A model generated the notes under the pieces. It was not told the origin of the DNA and did not search any database. It saw only the letters and a program-made list of their open reading frames with translations. Positions 12,045 through 20,200 of a stretch of DNA of 64,000 bases are shown piece after piece. Made by a program: the position numbers and the translations under genes. Where the stretch lies: positions 103,112-167,111 of the forward strand of contig QZCP01000100.1 in the NCBI GenBank assembly GCA_003956705.1, in the 5' to 3' direction. The stretch's first letter is position 1. Each line of letters begins with the position of its first letter. This stretch comes from Brevipalpus yothersi. Lineage: Eukaryota; Arthropoda; Arachnida; Trombidiformes; Tenuipalpidae.

Positions 12045-12364
12045 CGGAATTGTGTTATCGAGGATACTTTTCCGTTTCCGGTTAAAGCTGTAAACGTTTT
12101 GAATTGGTAACTTTGAATTAATTTTAGGGTTTGATTAAATTAAATCTAATCACACTTTGTATATCATCACCTTTGTTGTGTTGGATTGATTATTGGATCC
12201 CCATTGGTTCTATTAGTAAGGTAAGGTTAATGATATGTTTGATTGTTGAATTGTTTTAGGGACTTGGCTTGTTTGTGTATCATGATGATTAACCGGTGTT
12301 TTGTTTCACTCTTTTCTTCTCTATATTGTGAATGGTTACAGATTAATTACAATTTCCAATCAAA

Positions 12365-12682
12365 ATGGTTAATGTACCCAAGACAAGACGGACATTTTGT
12401 AGCGGAAAGTGTAAGAAACATACACTCCATAAGGTGAATCAATATAAGAAAGGTAAAGATTCAGTTCATGCTCAAGGAAAAAGACGTTATGACCGTAAAC
12501 AGCGTGGATATGGTGGTCAAACTAAGCCTATTTTCCGAAAGAAGGCCAAGACAACCAAAAAGATTGTATTAAGAATGGAATGTACTGAATGTAAACATCG
12601 TGCCCAATTACCAATCAAGAGATGTAAACATTTCGAAATTGGTGGTGAAAAGAAGAGGAAAGGACAGATGATTCAATTCTAA
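12365..12682 (+). CDS. RpL36A: 60S ribosomal protein eL42 (L36a/L44), complete
   Basis: This 105-residue protein is a component of the large ribosomal subunit near the tRNA exit site. It starts with the invariant MVNVPKTRRTFC. It contains YDRKQRGYGGQTKPIFRKKA with the GGQ-like loop and ends RCKHFEIGGEKKRKGQMIQF, as in other animals. The zinc ribbon is present: C12/C16 in FCSGKC and C74/C77 in MECTEC. The first cysteine pair has three residues between cysteines, where fruit fly and human have two and plants and yeast have four, as I recall. The coding part has no intron. The leader probably carries a short intron (about 12221-12341). It converges with RTRAF. A decayed second copy lies at 15141-15393. 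Confidence 0.97.
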   Translation: MVNVPKTRRTFCSGKCKKHTLHKVNQYKKGKDSVHAQGKRRYDRKQRGYGGQTKPIFRKKAKTTKKIVLRMECTECKHRAQLPIKRCKHFEIGGEKKRKGQMIQF

Positions 12683-12701
12683 GTTTGTAAATTTTTGAAC
12701 C

Positions 12702-12707
12702 AATAAA
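12702..12707 (+). terminator. RpL36A: Poly(A) signal of RpL36A
   Basis: AATAAA lies 20 bp after the RpL36A stop codon, giving a very short 3' UTR typical of ribosomal-protein genes. Confidence 0.8.
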
Positions 12708-12750
12708 TTAAAAAGTGACTCAAGTCATTTGCAAATTCTGTGTGTGCCTT

Positions 12751-12756
12751 TTTATT
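12751..12756 (-). terminator. RTRAF: Poly(A) signal of RTRAF
   Basis: TTTATT on the + strand reads AATAAA on the minus strand, 56 bp beyond the RTRAF stop. It is about 45 bp from the RpL36A signal, so the two convergent transcripts end nearly on top of each other. Confidence 0.65.
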
Positions 12757-12811
12757 GATAACCAAAATTTACTACAGCTTAACTGTCATTCACACCATAC
12801 TCGCGATCTAC

Positions 12812-13291
12812 TCATCTGCCTACTTGACCCAAGTTACTATCAGTTTTTGGATGAGCTGTAATCTCTTGAATTTTAACTATGCTACGATTAATATTGTTTT
12901 GAAGATCCCGCATATCATTAAGATACAACATTCGTAAAACTTTTGCTGGCCTTTCCAATTGTTTATCGGACACTTGAAAACCAAGTGGACTACTATCGAG
13001 TGTGAGTGCTTTATCGTCCATGTTTGCTGGCAATTTCTGTTTGCCATCAGCTGAATTATCTTTCTTCAATGCATCAGAATTAAGTCTAGTTTGCACAAGA
13101 TGATTGATAGCACCCAAAGTGATCAAATGATCTGGATGCTCGGGAATCTTTAACATTGCAGCCAGCTCAGATACACCAGCTTTAAATTCATCACTTGCAA
13201 AATCAAGATTATCCAGGGGATTGTCTTGAATCCTATATTTAGCTGGAACACAATCACCTGATCGTTGATCACCAGACATGGTTACATCCAT
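12812..13291 (-). CDS. RTRAF: RTRAF (CGI-99/hCLE) C-terminal half
   Basis: The frame encodes 159 residues from a methionine at 13291. It matches the C-terminal half of RTRAF, a subunit of the tRNA ligase complex that also partners RNA polymerase II and RNA-transport granules. The matching segments are DEFKAGVSELAAMLKIP, the helix VLRMLYLNDMRDLQ and the family-typical ending HPKTDSNLGQVGR (human: KTDHRLGKVGR). The human protein is about 244 residues. The N-terminal domain, which contains IVWLEDQKIRHY, is not visible. The frame stays open upstream to 13456 and encodes a hydrophobic stretch (LFALTVAYLKFLSIIFIDIIRLGVN) after a possible acceptor at 13401; only its end resembles the family. It may be the last exon of a gene whose 5' exons I cannot recognise, or an N-terminally truncated gene. 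A decayed copy lies at 15557-16079. Confidence 0.8.
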   Translation of the reverse strand: MDVTMSGDQRSGDCVPAKYRIQDNPLDNLDFASDEFKAGVSELAAMLKIPEHPDHLITLGAINHLVQTRLNSDALKKDNSADGKQKLPANMDDKALTLDSSPLGFQVSDKQLERPAKVLRMLYLNDMRDLQNNINRSIVKIQEITAHPKTDSNLGQVGR

Positions 13292-13459
13292 GTTAACACC
13301 CAATCGGATGATGTCGATGAAGATGATGGACAAGAATTTCAAATAAGCAACGGTCAAGGCAAACAATGAGAAGAAGTCGAGAAGATGTTCACAACTGCTC
13401 CTGTGGATACATGCAAACATGCATTCAAAAAAGATACAAGAGAATCGGTTAAACAAATC

Positions 13460-14004
13460 AAATCTTCATCAGGTGTATACACACACATACACCTAGCATC
13501 AAAGTTCAACTTACCAAATCTTCTCCCCTTCGATGACCGTTGATAATAATAGGCCAGACAAGCTGGAAAGATGGTAAGTATCCTTTCTATTGTGTATTGA
13601 ATGTATTGAATGTATCAAAATCGAACACATCCAGCATCCAGGGTAAGGACAAAACTTTCTCACATGTATCAACAAGAGAGGATGAAAAATATGACATCTC
13701 AGCATATGCACAGTATGAGCGCTCTCTGCAACCAGGGAAAAACCGTTACCCAAGACATTGGCTAAAGTTTTGCTCTAGGAAAAACTTTCGCAAATCCACA
13801 TGCAAAAATTTTTGCTTGATGTGAATTATTCATCATCATAAAAATGATAAAAAAATGCATTTTCTCCTCATTTAATCACCCAAAGCTGAATTCCATTTTC
13901 TGACGATAATTCGAGAAAACTTCTTGAATTCTGTCTGCACATGTGAAAATATTTGTGTGTCTGATTCTAATTTTTTTCACATATCGAGACGATAAGACAA
14001 TACA
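13460..14004. other. Spacer of duplication unit 1
   Basis: Positions 13500-13765 are recognisably repeated at 16140-16390, including an almost identical 70-bp stretch around aagatggtaagtatcctttc. On the minus strand an acceptor (TTTCCAG) and a donor (GTAAGT) bracket a short open segment at about 13515-13567, which could be an upstream exon of RTRAF. In copy 2 this segment is disrupted. Nothing else is supported. Confidence 0.5.
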
Positions 14005-14300
14005 AGCTCATCTAAATTGTGGCCCTCTTATCCATACCACCATCGAAGGGTATATATTATTCGATATCATTTCACCAACAGGTCCACATCTTTCACATCA
14101 TCGTTCCTATCATCCTCATTAAATTCGTCTTCCCTTTTCGAAATGATCGATCCATCCTTTCACTCACACCCGTTGTCCAGCTTGACCTTTCACCGCATCT
14201 TATTTCATCATCTCATCCCACATGAAAACCCTTTCCTTTTTGCTTGACCTTTCACCTCGATCCATTGATCTGTACCATTTAAAAGGTCACTTTTTTTCGC
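14005..14300 (-). pseudogene. Decayed fragment of a TOGARAM1 exon
   Basis: This stretch repeats about 18960-19255, part of an intact TOGARAM1 exon. Shared landmarks on the + strand include atttcaccaacag, ttcaccttttcgaa-like blocks, cagcttgacctttcacc and tttaaaaggtcactt. Many substitutions and small indels break the frame, and the rest of the gene is absent. It marks the right-hand part of the first duplication unit. No function is likely. Confidence 0.75.
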
Positions 14301-14340
14301 TCTTCTCATTCAATCATCATTCACAAGGTGACGCCATTGC

Positions 14341-14362
14341 GCGACGCATTTGCGACGCATTT
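14341..14362. repeat. Tandem 11-bp direct repeat GCGACGCATTT x2
   Basis: Two adjacent perfect copies form a small GC-rich island about 180 bp upstream of the coiled-coil ORF at 14542. It could be part of that ORF's promoter. Confidence 0.6.
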
Positions 14363-14541
14363 TAATTAGTAATCTTAATTATTTATTTAAATTAGATTAC
14401 TTATTATCAATAAGCTTATGTTTTGGTTCCTCTCTTCTCTGTGTGTAGATGTTTTGATGTGTGTTGGAGAGAAGAAGTGAAAAAATTTTTTTATTAGCGA
14501 TTTAATTTTGTATTCATCTCTGCTTTCGTCTATTTTGCAAG

Positions 14542-15003
14542 ATGGTCAATACGTGCATCGAATCGTCACCAATGAATGGGAATAATGTGAATAATGGTCA
14601 AGATGAATCAATTAAAGGGTGTGAATTTTCCAATTATCAAGAGTGGCGGGAAATGATGATAAAAAATCATGACATTATATTGGAACCACCAAAAGTGCCT
14701 ACACGTACCAATTCATCGATGATCAGTAGTAATAAGAAGCGATCGTTTAAAAGCAAATCGATGGATGAATTTGTTATCATGGATGCTCAAAGTAAAGCGT
14801 CATATGTGAAAGATCAACTTGATTCGATTGGAAAAATGTATTTTGATAAGCTAATTAAAGAATATGCAACCTCCAAAGCAAATGCTAAACGTCAAGAAGA
14901 GATCAATATAACATTAGTCAAAGAATTACACAGTCAATTTGAGTCTAATCGCTTGTCGATAGAACGATATAAAAAATTGTTACGTGATATATTGGTATGG
15001 TAA
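14542..15003 (+). CDS. Unrecognised 153-residue coiled-coil protein
   Basis: I do not recognise this protein. It has a polar N-terminus rich in N and S, a basic Ser-rich middle (NKKRSFKSKSMDEF), then a charged helical C-terminal half from about residue 85 with heptad-like spacing (KDQLDSIGKMYFDKLIKEY ... ERYKKLLRDIL). No signal peptide or membrane segment is visible. Its composition is more complex than the low-complexity frames around it. It lies exactly between the decayed TOGARAM1 piece and the start of duplication unit 2 (about 15032). The frame stops 30 bp before that junction, so the original C-terminus may have been cut off. A GTATGG donor-like site overlaps the last codons, so this could also be a first exon. 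Confidence 0.45.
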   Translation: MVNTCIESSPMNGNNVNNGQDESIKGCEFSNYQEWREMMIKNHDIILEPPKVPTRTNSSMISSNKKRSFKSKSMDEFVIMDAQSKASYVKDQLDSIGKMYFDKLIKEYATSKANAKRQEEINITLVKELHSQFESNRLSIERYKKLLRDILVW

Positions 15004-15140
15004 AACCCTTGTCCTTAATGGCTATTGTGAAGACTTGTGCATATTTGTATCTATATCATGATGATTAATTGGTAATTTGTTTCATTCCCCTTCTATGTGT
15101 TACACAATGACAGATAAGTTGAATATTTCCAAAAATCAAG

Positions 15141-15393
15141 ATGGTTCCATAAAGCTAATACAAGACGGACATTCTGTGGCAGGAAGCGTAAAAAACATAC
15201 TGCATAAGGTGAATCAATGAAAAAGTTCAGTTCACACTCAAGAAAAGAGACGTTATGATGGTATACAGCAAGGTTATGAGGGTCAAACTGAGTATATTTT
15301 TCGAAACATCTTGCCAATTTGTTCATTGAGATGTGTGGACATTTTGAAACCGACGTTAAGAAGAAGAGAAAATGACAGATGATATGATTTTAA
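15141..15393 (+). pseudogene. RpL36A pseudogene
   Basis: This is a decayed copy of RpL36A. The start region atggttccataaagc has a stop at the fourth codon. Later landmarks survive: acaagacggacattctgtggcaggaag, cataaggtgaatcaatg, aagagacgttatgatgg and gaagagaaaatgacagatga. About 65 bp have been lost and the frame is broken several times. Sequence matching the 5' UTR intron of the intact gene (15032-15135) precedes it, so it arose by DNA duplication, not by retroposition. Confidence 0.9.
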
Positions 15394-15556
15394 GTTTATA
15401 AATTTTTGATCTCCTAAGAAGTGACCCATCATTTGCAAATTCTGTCTGTATGCTTTTATTGATAATTAATTAATTGAAATTTACCATGGTTTTACTATAA
15501 TTCAGATCATTAAGTTTGCCTTAAATGCCTTTCATACTTTCATACTTGCGATCAAC

Positions 15557-16079
15557 TCATCTACCTACTCGACCCAAGTTACTATCGGTTTTTGGATGAG
15601 CTGTAATCTCTTGAATTTTAACTATGCTACGATTAATATTGTTTTGTAGATTCCGCATATCATTAAGATACAACATTCGTAAAACTTTTGCTGGTCTTTC
15701 CAATTGTTTATCGGACACTTGAAAACCAAGTGGACTACTATCGAGTGTGAGTGCTTTATCGTCTATGTTTGCTGGCAATTTCTGTTTGCCACAAGATAAT
15801 TGATAGCATCCAAAGTGATCAAATGATCTGGATGCTCGGGAATCTTCAGCATAACAGCCAGCTCTGATACACCAGTTTTGCATTCATCACTTGCGAAATC
15901 GAGATTATCGAGAGGATTTTCTTGAATCCTATAATTAGCTGATCACCCGACATGGTTACATCCATGTTAACACCCAATCGGATGATATCGATGGAGATGA
16001 TGGACAAGCTCTTCAAATAAGCAACGGTCAAGGCAAACAATAAGATGAAGCAGATGTTCACAAGTGCTCCTGTGGATAC
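15557..16079 (-). pseudogene. RTRAF pseudogene
   Basis: This is a second copy of the RTRAF fragment, with nearly the same C-terminal peptide (LRMLYLNDMRNLQNNINRS ... SNLGRVGR). Two deletions disrupt it. About 49 bp are missing near 15793, which shifts the frame, and about 22 bp are missing near 15943. A frame shift also separates the hydrophobic upstream segment (FALTVAYLKSLSIISIDIIR) from the remainder. The order and direction relative to the RpL36A pseudogene are the same as for the intact pair. Confidence 0.9.
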
Positions 16080-16394
16080 ACACATGTAAACATAAAAATG
16101 ATACAAGAGAATCAGTTAAACAAAACGGATCTCTATCACAGTTCAACTTACCAAGTCTAGAATGACGGTTGACTGTAATGTACTAGACAAGCTAAGATGG
16201 TAAGTATCCTTTCTATTGTGTATTGAATGTATCAAAATCGAATACATCCAGCATCCAGGGTAAGGACAAAACTTTCTTATATGCATCAAATAGGATGAAA
16301 AAAATGACATCTCATCTTGCATACATGCATCTACACATAATGTGATGCAACCAGTGAAAAACCGTTGAACAAAACATTGGTATTGACAAATGGA

Positions 16395-17296
16395 AACGTT
16401 CTACATGATGTGGATTGGTCAATTTATTCAATTGCGAATATACCCAATTTATTGGATGGTTCGCTCTTGTGGGACATTTTTTCGTTTTTGAGAAGAAAAC
16501 TATTAGCAATTTTTGATTGGCTAGGTTACGATATTTCAGATAATTTTGAAAAGAAGACCCAAAATCGTTTGATCGTATCGAATAGTACAAAATTGAGAAT
16601 CATTAGAGGTTAGATTACGAATTCTATCACACAGCATGAATTTGCTTGTCGAGCGGACAGATTGCTGAACTGAGCTGGTTGAACCATATGATCAAATCGA
16701 AGATCTTCACAAGGAATGCATTCCTAATTGTGGTGTAAGGGTTTTAATCATATTGATAGGATGGTGAATGTAATACGAATGCTTCAGCTCAAAATGCTGA
16801 TTTCTCAAACTGTTAGAGAAAAAACCTCAGCCTGTTTGGACCTTGAGAGCCTTAAGAGTCTGCTGCTAATTTCTCCCCATCACATTATCTATCTGTTTAT
16901 CCTGAAACTTTCTTAATACCTCTTCGATTTCAATTTTCTCAATTGATCATCAGATGAGCAAGTGGTCTATGAATCTGTGATCAGCCACACGTCCTAGTGA
17001 TGGGGTTTCCCTACCCGGATAGGAAGACCACATTTTGAACGTATTGATTAATTTTATTGCTCCAATAAATCAACAATATGGCTTGATCTGGTAAAAGTTG
17101 TGTCATATGATAATGCAGAAAAAGACTCGGCATTTGTAAAAATTGAATTATCTTGATAATTGTGCCAAATAGCATAATGATTGATGGAATGATTGAAATT
17201 TGGCTGCTGAATACGGCCATATTTGACAAAATTATGGGTATAAAGGATGTTCAAAAGCCACTTGGTCATGTCAAGATTCACAATTAGCAAGTCTAC
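16395..17296. other. Spacer between the RTRAF pseudogene and TOGARAM1
   Basis: It holds an open + frame of 82 codons (16365-16613) that I cannot identify, and the short TOGARAM1 3' UTR. Some parts look like worn coding sequence, but no family can be named. Confidence 0.4.
17053..17058 (-). terminator. TOGARAM1: Poly(A) signal of TOGARAM1
   Basis: TTTATT on the + strand is AATAAA on the minus strand, about 240 bp beyond the TOGARAM1 stop codon. Confidence 0.6.
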
Positions 17297-20200
17297 TTAA
17301 TCCGCTGGTCTCTCACCAATACCCTAGACAAAAGGGAAAATTAGTATGAATTAGTTAAATGTAATCTCTAATCCTTTCAAATATCAATCATGAAAGTACT
17401 CTTACTCTTCGTTTGATGCTTTCCAAAATTCCACAGATATTTCTGTACATTCCCGGTGTAATATGTTTCCTAAGAAGTTTATCAAATAGATTATTGTTCA
17501 TCAAAATGCTGAATATTTTGCGACCATAATAGCGAGTATGTGGAGATCCATCCATAAGAAATTTTGATGCTGCTTGTAACAAATTTTCGCCAATATCTCT
17601 AGGACCCATCAGACACTTAACGGAGCCCATTTTTTCCGCCAAAACTGATATAAAATAAGCTGCTGTACGTCGAACGTTCGTATTTCTGTGGCTGAATGGT
17701 TCAATGAAAATTATTAGTTTTTCGAAGATAGATAGATAGATAGATAGAGAGGAGGAGGGATAATTATGAAGAAAAATTAAAACTCACTTGGAACCATAAT
17801 GTATTAGCACAAGGGCTGATTTAATTTGAGGCATTTCGTCTATCATACTCTGGATGGCTCTTTCACAATCTTCTCTGATAAAAGATGCATTTTCTCCACA
17901 TTTGTTTATTAAAGCTGATCCGATAAGCTCCATTTCCTGTCGATAATTGAAGAAAAATAAATAAAATTAGCAAAGATGTAAAAACGTTTTCGAGATCGAT
18001 CTTCGTTGGTTGAGATTATAAAACAACGAAATGGAAGTTTATCGACATTGATTGAAAATTCTAAATCTTAGGTAGTGTACACAAGTTGAGTAGTTTGATA
18101 TTATTATTCAATCTAGCGTTTGAAATCTCAACTAACAAAGTTAGTGTCAGGAGTTTCAATCAAAAATCTGGTAAGATATTTTGATCGAAGTTCAAAAAAA
18201 TTCAAAAGTTTTTTACTTACACTCTCAATTGATCGTTTCATTTTGAGGAACAGATCACCCAGAGTGAATATCGCTGATCGTGATACACTGGAACGCAAAT
18301 TTTTCACCTCATCAACCAGAGAAACTACAACATTATGAAGTTCTCTCTGGAGAATTGGAGAGTGAAAAGAGGCCAATCTTGTGATTGCTAACATTCCTTC
18401 AACTTTTGTGGTCCTGAATGCATGAACAGGACAAGAGTGTTTAAAATTAGTAGCTGTTCTTTCGTGTGTGGAAATGAATGCTGGAAGTTAATAGGGTCCT
18501 ACAGGAATTGACTTAATTGACTTGATTGACATTCCTCTGGAAAAATATTTTCCTCTTTGTGCTGATGCCGAGTTCAAAAAAGAAGAGTTCTGTTACCACA
18601 GATTTCTATCTAGCTCAGCTTCATGGAAAGGATTTCTTTCAACCCTCAACTCTTGAAACTAAATTTTCAGATTATCAAATCAAGAATTCAGTAGAAAACA
18701 TACCATGCCTCTTCCTTGAGAGCTCCGATTGCAGCTCGAAGTGCTTCACTAGGATTTTCGAATGGTCCTTCCGTTTTGACCACGTTTTCCATGATATGTC
18801 TAATGTTAGCATTCGGTGGAATTGCTGGCTGAATTCGAATCATTGAATATTGGGGTTGACGAGTGTGTGGTGGTGATATACTTCGAGATAGTCGTTTACT
18901 GATACCAGCCAAATTTTTTCGCTTCATCGCTGGTGTCCGAGATTTTGGTTTTATCAGATCGTCTACATTGTGATCCTCATCTTCATCTCCACCACTGCCA
19001 CCGATGGGTACATTACTTGGAATTATTTCACCAACAGATACTTCTTTCACATTATCATTTCTCTCATCTTCACCAAATTCATCTTCCGTTTTCGAATTGA
19101 TCGATTCACTTTCACTTGCACCCTGTCCAGTTTCACCTTTCACCATTCGAATCATTTCATCATCACCGCTTGAGAAGCCTTCTTTTTCGCTTGACCTTTC
19201 ACCCGGTTCATTGGTTCCATTCATCTGTGGCATTTCAAAGGTCACTTTATCTGGATGATGGGCATGTGGATGTGGATGATGGTCAATGGGCACTTGAAGA
19301 GTAGCTGGCGATGGCTTACTATCTGTGTCAATAGTCTGTTGCTGTTGTTGTTGAGATGGTGATTGATGATGATGGCCAACATCTCTGGATGTATCATCAT
19401 GAATAGCCGGCGAAGAGATGGCCTGATACGAGGGTGATTGTCCATCTGTTGGAATGTCCGAAAGAGAGAAAGAAGAAGGTGGTGATGAGCCGATATGATG
19501 GGAAGCTTGAATGGATAGAGTGGATTGATTCGAAGTGGAATCATGATGGTAAGTGTACGAAAAAAATGAATGACATGGAAACATAATCAAAAACTTTGCC
19601 ACAGATAGTGGAAACTGTATGAATCATCCAGATTGAAATGGAATGCTGGAAAGAAAAATCTTAAATCTTTATCATACAGAAGTTACTCAAGTTTCAGTAA
19701 TGATTGCTGAATACTACGTTCAATGATGATCAACTGAATTATTATTATTATACTCAATAGTGTTAATCATCATCGATAAAGTTTCAGTTGATAGCTCACA
19801 GATGAATCGGCAAGATTCATTTGATTCTTCTTCTTTTCCTCCTCCTTTGCTTTCTCCTATTCTTTTCCATCCTTCCAGAAAGAGGAATATAAATGAGCGG
19901 AAGTGAATATATATTCATTTGGAACAAGGAAAACACTATGACCCAAGTGTTACCCGACCGATTACATTAACCACAATAATAACTAATAATAATATGTTAG
20001 CAGGTTTTTCTTCTGTTATACAGAGAATGACTTTCATGTTTTGTTTACCAAAGTTATTGAAACCTAAAACATACATTCTCAATCAATCTACTGTACCGTT
20101 AGTCTGATGCCATGTATTATATATGTTGGCAGAGGAGGAAGTTCTCATGTGTACATGTATTCAATACTTTCCAAATATCTTGGAGAGACTTTTTTCTTCT

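Larger units (their letters stand above)
11405..12364. promoter_or_regulatory. Divergent promoter region, RBFOX / RpL36A
   Basis: This 960-bp head-to-head spacer must hold both promoters. The RpL36A side has a local GC-richer block (about 11990-12090) in otherwise AT-rich DNA. Next to RpL36A a GTAAGG donor at 12221 and a TTACAG acceptor ending at 12341 outline a likely 5' UTR intron of about 120 bp, with the coding ATG 23 bp further on. The decayed copy at 15.03-15.14 kb repeats this intron region, so the later duplication copied DNA rather than mRNA. Confidence 0.6.

Noticed and set aside
16365..16613. Plus-strand 82-codon frame beside the RTRAF pseudogene, with a DWL...DN.EK pattern faintly like the RTRAF N-terminal half.
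   Set aside because: The resemblance is a few residues only, and the orientation is opposite to RTRAF. It may be chance in AT-rich DNA.
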